Origin: Streptomyces sp. NBC_00289
GTDB taxonomy: Bacteria > Actinomycetota > Actinomycetes > Streptomycetales > Streptomycetaceae
Direction: 5' to 3'
Length of the DNA: 64,000 nucleotides
Assembly: GCF_041435115.1 (NCBI RefSeq)
Contig: NZ_CP108046.1
Location: 1,302,001-1,366,000, forward strand
Shown here: one piece after another, positions 18,598 through 26,956 of the stretch
Layout of the letters: each line of letters opens with the position of its first letter
Numbering within the stretch: position 1 is the stretch's first letter
Notes under the pieces: model-generated
Databases searched by the model: none
What the model saw: the letters and a program-made list of their open reading frames with translations, nothing else
Told to the model about the DNA's origin: nothing
Translations under genes and position numbers: made by a program

Positions 18598-19503
18598 TCA
18601 GCTGTGGGGGACGACGGCGACGGGGGCGGCGGAGTGGTGCAGGACCGCGTGCGTGACGTGCCCGATGTGGGCGCCGAACGGGCTGCGGCGGATGCGCCGG
18701 CCCACGACGACGAGGGAGGCCCCACGCGAGGCGTCCACCACGTGGACGGCCGCGCTGCCGTAGCGGGACTCCTCGACGACGTCGACGTCCGGGTACTTCG
18801 TCCGCCACGGCCGCAGCACCTCGGCCAGGGCTTCGGCGTCGGCGAGGGCCAGTGCCTCGTGCAGGGCGGGGTTGGCGGGCGTGCCGTACGCGTAGTAGGG
18901 CGGTGGGTTCCAGCCGTGGACGACCCGCAGGGATGTCGCGCGGCGCTCGGCGGCGTCGAAGGCGAACTCGATCAGCGTGTCGTCCGGGTGCTCGATGTCC
19001 AGTCCGAGCGCCACGGGCCGGAACGGCGTCGCCGCGGACGGAATCCCCGCCGGGTCCATCTCGTGCTCGTCGGCGGCCGCCTCCAGCGCGCGGACCAGCA
19101 CCACGGGGCGGTCCGCGTGCGCGACGGCGGACAGGCCCACGGAGCCGACCATGAACCCGCCGATCCCGCCGAGGCCGCGCGAGCCCAGGACGAGCAGTTC
19201 GGCGCTCTTCGCCGCCTCGGCAAGGACGTCACCCGGGTGTCCGGAGAGCTGCTCGCTGATCACCTCGACGCCCGGGTGACGGAGACCGATGCCCTCGGCG
19301 GCTTCCCGAGGAACGCGATCGATCCAGTGCTGCTGGGTCTCGGCTCCCAGAAGAGGCGCCTGAGCCATCGGCTCCGGAACCGGCTCCCAGACATGGACGA
19401 TCTTCAGTGGCAGGCCGCGCAGCTCGGCCTCGCGGGCCGCCCACTCCGCGGCGGCCCGGCTCTCACGCGAGCCGTCGAGACCTACGATGATGGTGCGGAG
19501 CAT
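18598..19503 (-). CDS. Universal stress protein, tandem UspA domains
   Basis: A 301-residue double Usp. Domain 1 starts TIIVGLDGSRESRAAAEWAAREAEL and ends LLVLGSRGLGGIGGFMVGSVGLSAVAHADRPVVLV, with the G-rich ATP loop. Domain 2 runs from PVALGLDIEHPDDTLIEFAFDAA to LVVVGRRIRRSPFGAHIGHVTHAVLHHSAAPVAVVPHS. I choose the ATG at 19503 because a full AGGAGG sits eight bases upstream; the frame is open to 19641. It is the first gene of the Usp-adhP-Usp operon and is preceded by two imperfect hypoxia boxes. Confidence 0.92.
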   Translation of the reverse strand: MLRTIIVGLDGSRESRAAAEWAAREAELRGLPLKIVHVWEPVPEPMAQAPLLGAETQQHWIDRVPREAAEGIGLRHPGVEVISEQLSGHPGDVLAEAAKSAELLVLGSRGLGGIGGFMVGSVGLSAVAHADRPVVLVRALEAAADEHEMDPAGIPSAATPFRPVALGLDIEHPDDTLIEFAFDAAERRATSLRVVHGWNPPPYYAYGTPANPALHEALALADAEALAEVLRPWRTKYPDVDVVEESRYGSAAVHVVDASRGASLVVVGRRIRRSPFGAHIGHVTHAVLHHSAAPVAVVPHS

Positions 19504-19566
19504 GATCTCCACCTCCTGGGGCGAGGGATCTGATTCCAGCGTCGTCTTCGGGACGTTCCTCGTGCA

Positions 19567-19581
19567 GGGGCCACTGGTCCC
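19567..19581. promoter_or_regulatory. Degenerate DevR/OsdR-type box
   Basis: GGGGCCACTGGTCCC is a near-perfect palindrome of its own (one non-paired position) with GGG/CCC ends. It is about 20 bp from the better box at 19588. Confidence 0.4.
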
Positions 19582-19587
19582 GAACCG

Positions 19588-19601
19588 GGGCCGACCGACC
19601 C
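19588..19601. promoter_or_regulatory. DevR/OsdR-type box (one mismatch) upstream of the Usp-adhP-Usp operon
   Basis: GGGCCGACCGACCC has one mismatch and lies 85 nt upstream of the ATG at 19503. Confidence 0.55.
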
Positions 19602-19655
19602 CCCGCACGGCTCGGCGCGGCGGGCCGGGTGCGAGGCCCACCGCGCCGCGGGTAC

Positions 19656-20285
19656 TCAGCGCAGCCAGCTGTGGTCACGGACGAACGGCAGCTTGGCCCA
19701 CATCCGACCAGCGCCCAGGGTGTCGCCGGCGGCGGCCGCGGCCAGGGCGATCAGGGCGACGGCGTAGATCAGGTGGTAGTCGACGAACGGGTTCGTCGAC
19801 ATGCTCGCCGAGCCGTCCGAGAGGTGCTTGGCGGGCGGCCACTCGGCGATCCACATCAGCGCCATCATCGCGGTGCCCGCGACGGCGGCGAAGCGCAGCG
19901 CGACCCCGGCGACCAGGGCGAGGCCGATGCCGAGCAGGCCGAGCATGAACAGCCAGTTCGCCCACGGGTCGCCGGCCCAGGAGTGGAAGGTGGACTCCAT
20001 CGGCCCGACGGCGACCGAGCCGAGGAAGCCCTTCGTCGGCGAGCCACCGTCGATCCAGCCGTTGCCGGAGGGGGTGGCGTAGCCGAAGCCGAAGGTCTTG
20101 TCGAGGAAGGCCCACAGGAAGACGAACCCGGTGGTCAGGCGCAGGGACGCGAAGGCATAAGCCCGCCAGGTGCTCAGGCCGGCGTGTTCCGACACGGCGG
20201 ACTCGGGAGTGGAGGCGGTCCGGCTCCTGCGCAGCGACGGCAGGGGGAAGCCGGAGCTCCGGCGAGGGTGCTCGTGCACGGCCAT
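19656..20285 (-). CDS. DoxX-family membrane protein
   Basis: A 209-residue membrane protein with about four hydrophobic segments: AYAFASLRLTTGFVFLWAFLD, WLFMLGLLGIGLALVAGVALRFA, VAGTAMMALMWIAEW and YHLIYAVALIALAAAAAGDTL. The order fits the DoxX/DoxD family (thiosulfate:quinone oxidoreductase subunit-like or membrane redox partner). The N-terminal ~45 residues are polar and basic. I choose the ATG at 20285 (MAVHEH), with AAGGGA about 11 bases upstream. It is divergent from the SulP gene, with an exact hypoxia box between them. Confidence 0.8.
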   Translation of the reverse strand: MAVHEHPRRSSGFPLPSLRRSRTASTPESAVSEHAGLSTWRAYAFASLRLTTGFVFLWAFLDKTFGFGYATPSGNGWIDGGSPTKGFLGSVAVGPMESTFHSWAGDPWANWLFMLGLLGIGLALVAGVALRFAAVAGTAMMALMWIAEWPPAKHLSDGSASMSTNPFVDYHLIYAVALIALAAAAAGDTLGAGRMWAKLPFVRDHSWLR

Positions 20286-20384
20286 GGTCGTGATTCCCTT
20301 CGAGGGGGTCGGGTCGTTGCCTGACGTCACTCACTCTGGCCCCACGCGCCGGGCGGTGCCGGATGCCGAAGGTCCGTGACCGCT

Positions 20385-20398
20385 GGGCCGAACGGCCC
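20385..20398. promoter_or_regulatory. DevR/OsdR-type box, exact, in the DoxX/SulP divergent region
   Basis: GGGCCGAACGGCCC is exact, 100 nt from the DoxX start and 117 nt from the SulP start, so it could serve both genes. Confidence 0.7.
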
Positions 20399-20407
20399 TG
20401 TGTTCGC

Positions 20408-20421
20408 GGGCCGTTGGGCTC
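20408..20421. promoter_or_regulatory. Second box (two mismatches) paired with 20385
   Basis: GGGCCGTTGGGCTC keeps a perfect left half-site and starts 23 bp from the exact box. Confidence 0.4.
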
Positions 20422-20514
20422 GGTGTGACACATCGGACGCGCGGGCCCCCGCCGTGCCTCTCGCGCCGGGTCGCACACCGGTGGATCATGAGGTCGGACG
20501 ACGGAAGGCGGCAG

Positions 20515-22224
20515 ATGTCCCAGGGCTCGGGCAGAGGCGTCGAAGGGTGGCACCGTGTGGTGCCCGGTCTCGTCTCGCTCCTCGGCTACCGGCGCTCGTG
20601 GCTCACGGGTGACCTGCTCGCCGGTGTGACCGTGGCCGCGTACCTCGTGCCGCAGGTCATGGCGTACGCGGGAGTGGCGGGGCTGCCACCGGTCGCAGGC
20701 CTGTGGGCGATCCTCCCGGCCCTCGCGACGTACGCCCTGTTCGGCTCCTCGCGACTGCTGTCGGTCGGCCCCGAGTCCACCACCGCCCTCATGACGGCCA
20801 CCGTGGTCGCCCCGCTCGCCGCCGGAGACGCCGGGCGCTACGCGGCACTGGCGGCGGCCCTCGCGGTCACGGTCGGACTGCTCTGCCTGGTCGCCCGGGC
20901 GGTACGGCTGGGCTTCCTCGCCGACCTGCTCTCCCGGCCCGTCCTGATCGGCTACCTGGCGGGCGTGGCCTGCATCATGATGGTGGATCAGCTGCCAAAA
21001 CTCACCGGGGTCCCGACGACCGGTACGGACTTCTTCCCTCAACTGTGGTTCTTCGTCAGCCACCTGACAGACGCGCACCCGGCCACCGTGGTCTTCTCTG
21101 CCATCACCCTGGTGTTCCTCCTCCTGATGGCCCGCTACGTCCGGGCCGTACCCGGCCCCCTGGTCGCCGTCGTCCTGGGCACCGCCGCCGTCGTGGCCTT
21201 CGACCTCGACGGCCGGTACGGGCTCAAGGTGATCGGCGAGGTGCCGTCCGGACTGCCGAGCCTCGCCGTCCCGGACCTGAGCGAGCTGCCGCGTCTCGTG
21301 CTCCCCGCGCTCGGCGTGCTGCTCGTCGCGTACACCGACTTCATCCTCACCGCGCGGGCGTTCACCGGCCACGACGACGGTCCCGGGCTCGACGCCAACC
21401 AGGAGTTCCTCGCTCTGGGGGCGGCGAACCTCGGTGCCGGGGTGCTGCACGGCTTCCCGGTGAGCAGCAGCGCCAGCCGCACCGCGCTTGCCTCCTCGGC
21501 AGGCGCCCGCAGCCAGGCGTACTCCCTGGTCGCGGGGGCGGTGGTGCTCGCCGTACTGCTCTTCCTCAGCCCCCTGCTGACGCGCACCCCCTCCGCCGTG
21601 CTCGGTGCGCTCGTCGTCTACGCGGCGGTCCGCATGATCGACCTCGCGGGCTTCCGCCGGCTGGCGTCCTTCCGCCGCCGGGAACTGCTCCTGGCCCTCG
21701 GCTGCCTCGCCGGAGTGCTCGCACTGGACATCCTGTACGGGGTGATCGTGGCCGTCGGGCTGTCGGTGGCCGAGCTGCTGACCCGGGTGGCCCGCCCGCA
21801 CGACGCGGTCGAGGGCCTGGTCCCGGGCGTGGCCGGCATGCACGACATCGACGACTACCCGCGGGCCCGCACGATCCCCGGTCTGCTCGTGTACCGCTAC
21901 GACTCCCCGCTGTTCTTCGCCAACGCGGAGAACTTCAGGCGCCGCGCCCTGGCCGCCGTCGGCGAGCAGACCGAGCCCGTCCGCTGGTTCGTCCTCAACA
22001 CCGAGGCCAATGTCGAGGTCGACATCACCGCCCTCGACGCGGTCGAGGAACTGCGCCGCGAACTGGTCGGCCGGGACGTCGTGTTCTGCCTCGCCCGCGT
22101 GAAGCAGGAACTGCTGGCGGACCTGGAGGCGTACGGGCTGGTGGACTCGGTCGGCAGGGAGCGAATCTTTCCGACGCTGCCGACGGCCGTGGCCGCGTAC
22201 CGCGCGTGGCTGGGACGTCAGTAG
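20515..22224 (+). CDS. SulP-family anion transporter with STAS domain
   Basis: A 569-residue SulP (SLC26) permease. It has roughly ten or more membrane helices, starting with LTGDLLAGVTVAAYLVPQVMAYAGVAGLPPVAGLWA, the family signature. SVGPESTTALM and a C-terminal STAS domain (about residues 440-565, including WFVLNTEANVEVDITALDAVEEL) follow. Substrates in bacteria include sulfate, bicarbonate and dicarboxylates; here it is unknown. I use the ATG at 20515 (MSQGSGRG), with GGAAGG six bases upstream; an in-frame ATG at 20488 is possible. Its 3' end overlaps the convergent pflA by 7 bp. The upstream box suggests hypoxic control. Confidence 0.9.
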   Translation: MSQGSGRGVEGWHRVVPGLVSLLGYRRSWLTGDLLAGVTVAAYLVPQVMAYAGVAGLPPVAGLWAILPALATYALFGSSRLLSVGPESTTALMTATVVAPLAAGDAGRYAALAAALAVTVGLLCLVARAVRLGFLADLLSRPVLIGYLAGVACIMMVDQLPKLTGVPTTGTDFFPQLWFFVSHLTDAHPATVVFSAITLVFLLLMARYVRAVPGPLVAVVLGTAAVVAFDLDGRYGLKVIGEVPSGLPSLAVPDLSELPRLVLPALGVLLVAYTDFILTARAFTGHDDGPGLDANQEFLALGAANLGAGVLHGFPVSSSASRTALASSAGARSQAYSLVAGAVVLAVLLFLSPLLTRTPSAVLGALVVYAAVRMIDLAGFRRLASFRRRELLLALGCLAGVLALDILYGVIVAVGLSVAELLTRVARPHDAVEGLVPGVAGMHDIDDYPRARTIPGLLVYRYDSPLFFANAENFRRRALAAVGEQTEPVRWFVLNTEANVEVDITALDAVEELRRELVGRDVVFCLARVKQELLADLEAYGLVDSVGRERIFPTLPTAVAAYRAWLGRQ

Positions 22225-22955
22225 GCGGGCACGCCCTGCTCCCTGAAGCGTTCGCGGACGCTGTCGGTCAGGACCGGGTCGGGAACCGGGGTGTCGCGCA
22301 GCGGGAAGGGGATGCCGAGAGCCTCGTACTTCGGGGCGCCGAGCTTGTGGAAGGGCAGTACGTCGACGCGCTCGACCGCGCCGAGTCCCGCGACGAAACC
22401 GGCCAGGGCGTCCACGGAGCGCGGATCGTCGGTCCAGCCGGGGACCAGCACGTATCGGATCCACATCGAAACGCCGAGGCGGTCGAGGCGGGTGGCGAAG
22501 TTCAGGGTGGGGGCGAGGCGGCCGCCGGTCAGTTTCCGGTAGGTGCCGAGGTTGAAGGACTTGATGTCCAGCAGGACCAGGTCGGTGTCGGCGAGGAGTT
22601 CGTCGGTGGCACGGGCGCCGAGGAAGCCGGAGGTGTCCAGGGCGGTGTGCAGTCCGGCCTCCTTGCAGCGGCGCAGCACCTCGCCGGTGAACGCGGGCTG
22701 GAGCAGCGGCTCTCCCCCGGTGATCGTCACCCCGCCGCCGGCGGTGGTGATGAAGGAGCGGTACTTCTCGATCTCCGCCATCACCTCGTCCACCGTCATC
22801 TCCCGGCCGTCGCGCATGTGCCAGGTGTCGGGGTTGGCGCAGTACAGGCAGCGCAGGGGGCAGCCGCTGACGAAGAGGACGAACCGGGTCCCGGGACCGT
22901 CCACGCCGGTGGACAGGTCCCAGGAGTGGATCCGGCCGGTCGTCATGGCCTTCAC
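22218..22955 (-). CDS. pflA: Pyruvate formate-lyase activating enzyme
   Basis: A radical-SAM enzyme that installs the glycyl radical on pyruvate formate-lyase. The 4Fe-4S motif CPLRCLYC (CxxxCxxC) lies near residue 32 after [22 protein letters not shown] is the SAM-binding GGEP block, and [10 protein letters not shown] and [14 protein letters not shown] are PflA-specific. At 245 residues its length is normal. The GTG start at 22955 overlaps the pflB stop as GTGA; an ATG three codons later is possible. The tight coupling downstream of pflB supports a dedicated pair. Confidence 0.95.
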   Translation of the reverse strand: MKAMTTGRIHSWDLSTGVDGPGTRFVLFVSGCPLRCLYCANPDTWHMRDGREMTVDEVMAEIEKYRSFITTAGGGVTITGGEPLLQPAFTGEVLRRCKEAGLHTALDTSGFLGARATDELLADTDLVLLDIKSFNLGTYRKLTGGRLAPTLNFATRLDRLGVSMWIRYVLVPGWTDDPRSVDALAGFVAGLGAVERVDVLPFHKLGAPKYEALGIPFPLRDTPVPDPVLTDSVRERFREQGVPAY

Positions 22956-25210
22956 AGCGTTCCGTGGAAGGTGCGGCTGATCACGTCGAGCTGCTGCTCG
23001 CGGGTCAGCCGGACGAAGTTGACGGCGTACCCCGAGACGCGGATGGTCAGGTCCGGGTACTTCTCCGGGTGCTCCATCGCGTCCTCCAGGGTGCCCCGGT
23101 CGAGCACGTTGACGTTCATGTGGAAGCCGCCGGCCGCCATGTAGGCGTCGAGAATGCCCACCAGGTGGCCCGCCCGCTCATGAGCGGCGTGCCCCAGTCC
23201 CTCCGGGGTGATCGTCGTGGTCAGCGAGATGCCGTCGCGAGCCTGCTCGTACGGCAGCTTCGCCACCGACAGCGCGGAGGCGGCCACGCCGTGCCGGTCA
23301 CGGCCGTTCATCGGGTTGGCGCCCGGGGCGAAGGGCTGTCCGGACCGGCGCCCGTCGGGGGTGTTGCCGGTGTGCTTGCCGTAGACGACGTTCGAGGTGA
23401 TCGTCAGCACGGACTGCGTGTGCTCGGCACCCCGGTAGGTGGGGTACCTGCGGACCTTCGCCATGAAGGACTCCACGAGGCCGACGGCGAGAGCGTCCGC
23501 TCGGTCGTCGTTGTTGCCGTACGCCGGGAACTCGCCCTCGGTCCGGAAGTCGACGGCCAGCCCGGTGGCGTCCCTGATGACCTTCACCCGGGCGTACTTC
23601 ACCGCGGACAGACTGTCCGCCGCGACGGACAGCCCCGCGATGCCACAGGCCATGAAACGGTGTACCGGGTGGTCGTGCAACGCCATCTCGACGCGCTCGT
23701 AGGCGTACTTGTCGTGCATGTAGTGGATGACGTTCAGCGTGTTGACGTACGTCCCCGCCAGCCAGTCCAGGACACCGTCATAGGCCGCCGACAGCTCCTC
23801 GTAGTCCAGGTACTCGCCCGTCAGAGGGGACCTCGCGGGAGTGACCTGGTCGCCGGTCATCTCGTCCCGGCCGCCGTTGACGGCGTAGAGCAGCGCCTTC
23901 GCGAGGTTCACCCGGGCCCCGAAGAACTGCATTTCCTTGCCCACCGCCATGGCGGAGACACAGCAGGCGATCGCGGTGTCGTCGCCGTTGCGGGGCCGGA
24001 TCAAGTCGTCGGACTCGTACTGGACGGCGCTGGTGTCGATCGACACCTGGGCACAGAACTCCTTGAAACCGGCCGACAGCCGGGGCGACCACAGCACGGT
24101 CAGGTTCGGCTCGGGGGCGGGGCCGAGGTTGTAGAGGGTCTGCAGGAAGCGGAAGGAGGTACGGGTGACCAGCGGGCGGCCGTCGTCGCCGACGCCTCCG
24201 ATCGATTCGGTGACCCAGGTGGGATCGCCGGAGAAGAGGACGTCGTACTCGGGGGTGCGCAGGAACCGGACGATCCGCAACTTGATCACGAAGTCGTCGA
24301 TCAGTTCCTGGGCGCGCGTCTCGTCGACGAACCCCTCGTCCAGGTCCCGCTGGAGGTAGACGTCGAGGAAGGTCGAGGTGCGGCCCAGCGACATCGCGGC
24401 GCCGTTCTGCTCCTTCACCGCGGCGAGGTAGCCGAGGTAGAGCCACTGCACCGCCTCGTGCGCGGTGACCGCGGGACGCGAGACGTCGCAGCCGTAGGTC
24501 GCCGCCATGCGGGTCAGCTCGCCCAGTGCCCTGATCTGCTCGGCGAGCTCCTCACGGTCACGGATGACGTGCTCGGTGGACGGCCGGCCGTCCAGCAGGG
24601 CTTTTTCGACGCGCTTGGCCTCGGTCAGCCGGTCGGTGCCGTACAGGGCGACGCGTCGGTAGTCACCGATGATCCGGCCACGGCCGTAGGCGTCGGGCAG
24701 ACCGGTGATGATGCCGACCTTGCGTGCGGTCCGCATAGCGGCCGTGTACGCGTCGAAGACGCCGTCGTTGTGGGTCTTGCGGTAGGTCCCGAAAACCTTG
24801 GTCACGAACTGGTCGGGCTCATAGCCGTACGCCTTCAGGCCGCTCTCCACCATGCGCAGACCGCCGTTGGGCATGATCGCGCGCTTCAGCGGGGCGTCGG
24901 TCTGCAGCCCGACGATCAGTTCGCGGTCGCGGTCGATCCAGCCGGGGGCGTGCGAGGTGATCGTCGACGGCGTCGCGGCGTCCACGTCGAGGATGCCGCG
25001 CGCCCGCTCCTCGGGGAACAGTGAGCTGACCTTCTCCCAGACGGCACGGGTGCGGTCCGTGGGACCGGTCAGGAAGGACGCGTCACCCTGATAGGGGGTG
25101 TAGTTGGCCTGGATGAAGTCGCGGACGTCGATCAGCTCGCGCCAGCGCGTCCCGGCGAAGCCTCGCCAGGCCACGGTGACACGGTCACCCACTGTCACGG
25201 TTGCGGTCAT
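22952..25210 (-). CDS. pflB: Pyruvate formate-lyase
   Basis: A 752-residue glycyl radical enzyme converting pyruvate plus CoA to acetyl-CoA and formate. The catalytic cysteine pair is in [20 protein letters not shown], and the radical glycine is in RVSGYAVNF near the C-terminus. [32 protein letters not shown] and [14 protein letters not shown] also match PFL. The ATG at 25210 gives the family length. The enzyme is oxygen-sensitive in its active form, so its function implies near-anoxic conditions. It is the first gene of the pflB-pflA operon, behind two exact hypoxia boxes 23 bp apart. Confidence 0.97.
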   Translation of the reverse strand: MTATVTVGDRVTVAWRGFAGTRWRELIDVRDFIQANYTPYQGDASFLTGPTDRTRAVWEKVSSLFPEERARGILDVDAATPSTITSHAPGWIDRDRELIVGLQTDAPLKRAIMPNGGLRMVESGLKAYGYEPDQFVTKVFGTYRKTHNDGVFDAYTAAMRTARKVGIITGLPDAYGRGRIIGDYRRVALYGTDRLTEAKRVEKALLDGRPSTEHVIRDREELAEQIRALGELTRMAATYGCDVSRPAVTAHEAVQWLYLGYLAAVKEQNGAAMSLGRTSTFLDVYLQRDLDEGFVDETRAQELIDDFVIKLRIVRFLRTPEYDVLFSGDPTWVTESIGGVGDDGRPLVTRTSFRFLQTLYNLGPAPEPNLTVLWSPRLSAGFKEFCAQVSIDTSAVQYESDDLIRPRNGDDTAIACCVSAMAVGKEMQFFGARVNLAKALLYAVNGGRDEMTGDQVTPARSPLTGEYLDYEELSAAYDGVLDWLAGTYVNTLNVIHYMHDKYAYERVEMALHDHPVHRFMACGIAGLSVAADSLSAVKYARVKVIRDATGLAVDFRTEGEFPAYGNNDDRADALAVGLVESFMAKVRRYPTYRGAEHTQSVLTITSNVVYGKHTGNTPDGRRSGQPFAPGANPMNGRDRHGVAASALSVAKLPYEQARDGISLTTTITPEGLGHAAHERAGHLVGILDAYMAAGGFHMNVNVLDRGTLEDAMEHPEKYPDLTIRVSGYAVNFVRLTREQQLDVISRTFHGTL

Positions 25211-25297
25211 CGCCGTTCCTCTCCTCGGTTCGTGTCCTGCACCTCGATGCTCGTCGCCCGTGATCGTCACGGGGAGTGCCGGACAGCGCCCACGGGC

Positions 25298-25311
25298 GGG
25301 CCGTCCGGCCC
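25298..25311. promoter_or_regulatory. DevR/OsdR-type box, exact, upstream of pflB
   Basis: GGGCCGTCCGGCCC lies 88 nt upstream of the pflB start. It is the reverse complement of the neighbouring box, so the two also form a 15-bp-armed inverted repeat across 25297-25334. The 379-bp divergent region (25211-25589) holds three boxes and no gene I can support. Confidence 0.72.
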
Positions 25312-25320
25312 CGGCCCTCG

Positions 25321-25334
25321 GGGCCGGACGGCCC
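25321..25334. promoter_or_regulatory. Second exact box upstream of pflB
   Basis: GGGCCGGACGGCCC starts 23 bp from the first box. Two exact copies in tandem suggest the strongest regulated promoter of the island. Confidence 0.72.
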
Positions 25335-25486
25335 AGCCGCTCCCGGACCGGCCCGTCAGCCGGCCGGGAGCCCCTGCGACGCAGCTCGGCGGGGGCGCGT
25401 CGAGAAGGGGCCGCTGAGCGGGTGTCCTGTAGTCCTCGTAGACCGGGCAGGGTGTCGTGCAGGGCGCAGGCCCACCTTCTGCTTCG

Positions 25487-25500
25487 GGACCGACCGGCCC
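25487..25500. promoter_or_regulatory. DevR/OsdR-type box (one mismatch) upstream of the cNMP-domain gene
   Basis: GGACCGACCGGCCC has one mismatch and lies 90 nt upstream of the ATG at 25590. A degenerate partner ending in TGGCCC begins 21 bp later at 25508. Confidence 0.55.
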
Positions 25501-25589
25501 GAGCGATGCACCGGATGGCCCATGGCCCGTCCTGCGAGGCCCGGCACACGCTGGACGTGGAAGTCCTCACCTCGCCCCGGAGGTACGCC

Positions 25590-26060
25590 ATGAACGCTGC
25601 CCTCACTCCCAGCCCCGGCATGCTGCGCGCGCTGTCCGCCGAACACCGCCGGCGGCTGCTGCACGTCGCCCGGGAGGTATCCATCCCTCAGGGCACACGT
25701 CTGTTCGACGAAGGTGGACGCGCAGACCGCTTCTGGATCATCCGCACCGGCAGGGTCGAGCTCGACATGCGTGTGCCGGGCCGTCGGGCGGCTGTCATCG
25801 AGAACCTCGGGCACAACGAACTGGTCGGCTGGTCCTGGCTTTTCACCCCGCACGTCTGGCACCTGGGCGCCGAGGCGGCCACGCCGGTGAGGGCCTACGA
25901 GTTCGACGCCACGGCCGTCCGGTCCATGTGCCAGGACGACGCGGCCCTCGGCAACGACATCGCCCGGTGGGTCGGTGAGGTACTCGCCCACCGTCTCCGC
26001 TCGGCCAGGACCCGCCTGCTGGACCTGTACGCCCCGTACGGCGCCGACAGCGTCGTCTGA
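25590..26060 (+). CDS. Stand-alone cyclic-nucleotide-binding domain protein (Crp N-terminal-like)
   Basis: A 156-residue protein consisting of the Crp/Fnr sensor beta-barrel and a following helix, without the DNA-binding HTH. Visible parts are [31 protein letters not shown], the barrel strand [15 protein letters not shown] and the helix [32 protein letters not shown]. The canonical GE..R phosphate-binding cassette is altered to [10 protein letters not shown], so cAMP binding is doubtful. GGAGG lies six bases before the ATG. It is probably co-transcribed with the CBS-BON gene 32 bp downstream. A role as a sensor or adaptor is inference. Confidence 0.8.
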   Translation: MNAALTPSPGMLRALSAEHRRRLLHVAREVSIPQGTRLFDEGGRADRFWIIRTGRVELDMRVPGRRAAVIENLGHNELVGWSWLFTPHVWHLGAEAATPVRAYEFDATAVRSMCQDDAALGNDIARWVGEVLAHRLRSARTRLLDLYAPYGADSVV

Positions 26061-26092
26061 CCCCGGTCGCGACAAGTGACAGAGGAGTGATC

Positions 26093-26797
26093 ATGCACGG
26101 CACCCCGCACATCGTCAGCGATGTCATGACCCATACGGTCGCCGCCGTCGGTCGCCGGGCGACCTTCAAGGAGATCGTGCAGCTGATGCACGACGGGAAG
26201 ATCAGCGCTCTGCCCGTCATCGAGGGCGAGGGCCGTGTGGTCGGTGTCGTCTCCGAGGCGGATCTCCTGCCCAAGGAGGAGTTCCGCGACAGCGACCCGG
26301 ACCGGTACACGCAACTGCGCCGCCTGTCCGACCTGGCGAAGGCCGGCGCGGTCACCGCGGAGGAGCTCATGAGCTCCCCCGCCCTCACCGTCCGCCCGGA
26401 CACCACGCTGGCCCAAGCCGCCCGGACCATGGCCCGGGCGAGGGTCAAGCGACTTCCCGTGGTCGACGCCGTGGGCCTGCTCGAAGGCATCGTCAGCCGT
26501 GCCGACCTGCTCAAGGTCTTCCTCCGCACCGATGAGGAGATCGCCGAGGAAGCACGGCGCGAAGTCGTGTCGTACCTCTTCCCCACCCCGAACTCCAACG
26601 TGCGCGTGGACGTGCGGGACGGGGTGGTGAAGCTCGTGGGCCAGGTCCGGGACACCTCCCTGATCCCGGTGGCGGCACGCCTGGTCCGCGCGGTCGAGGG
26701 GGTCGTGGACGTGGACTTCGACCTCACGCGCCACAGCGAGCCGGCCCTGCCGAAGGACGTGCCCGCGGGCGACACCGACAGGGCCGACTCCGCGTGA
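26093..26797 (+). CDS. CBS-CBS-BON domain protein, second copy
   Basis: A 234-residue paralogue of the 8784-9521 protein. CBS1 is about residues 8-62 (SDVMTHTVAAVGRRATFKEIVQLM, SALPVIEGEGRVVGVVSEADLL), CBS2 about 85-145 (AEELMSSPALTVRPDTTLAQAARTM, KRLPVVDAVGLLEGIVSRADLL) and BON about 160-215 (VRVDVRDGVVKLVGQVRDTSLIPVA). The ATG at 26093 is preceded by GAGGAG; a GTG two codons earlier is also in frame. It lies 32 bp after the cNMP-domain gene and 159 bp before the DosR-like regulator. Confidence 0.9.
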   Translation: MHGTPHIVSDVMTHTVAAVGRRATFKEIVQLMHDGKISALPVIEGEGRVVGVVSEADLLPKEEFRDSDPDRYTQLRRLSDLAKAGAVTAEELMSSPALTVRPDTTLAQAARTMARARVKRLPVVDAVGLLEGIVSRADLLKVFLRTDEEIAEEARREVVSYLFPTPNSNVRVDVRDGVVKLVGQVRDTSLIPVAARLVRAVEGVVDVDFDLTRHSEPALPKDVPAGDTDRADSA

Positions 26798-26862
26798 ACC
26801 CGCCGAGACCGGGTGGCCGTCCCCGCACGTCGAGCCTGTCGGGCCGGTTTCTCCGAGTGGGT

Positions 26863-26876
26863 GGGCCGGTCGGCCC
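26863..26876. promoter_or_regulatory. DevR/OsdR-type box, exact, upstream of the response regulator
   Basis: GGGCCGGTCGGCCC is exact and lies 81 nt before the ATG at 26957. A left half-site GGGCCG begins 22 bp upstream at 26841, and a right half-site CGGCCC follows at 26886. This is consistent with autoregulation. Confidence 0.7.
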
Positions 26877-26956
26877 TAGTACATTCGGCCCGGACACGTG
26901 ATGATCGATGTCATGGACAGCCCGCGGCCTGTCCTCCACCGGGGAACGAGGTCACC

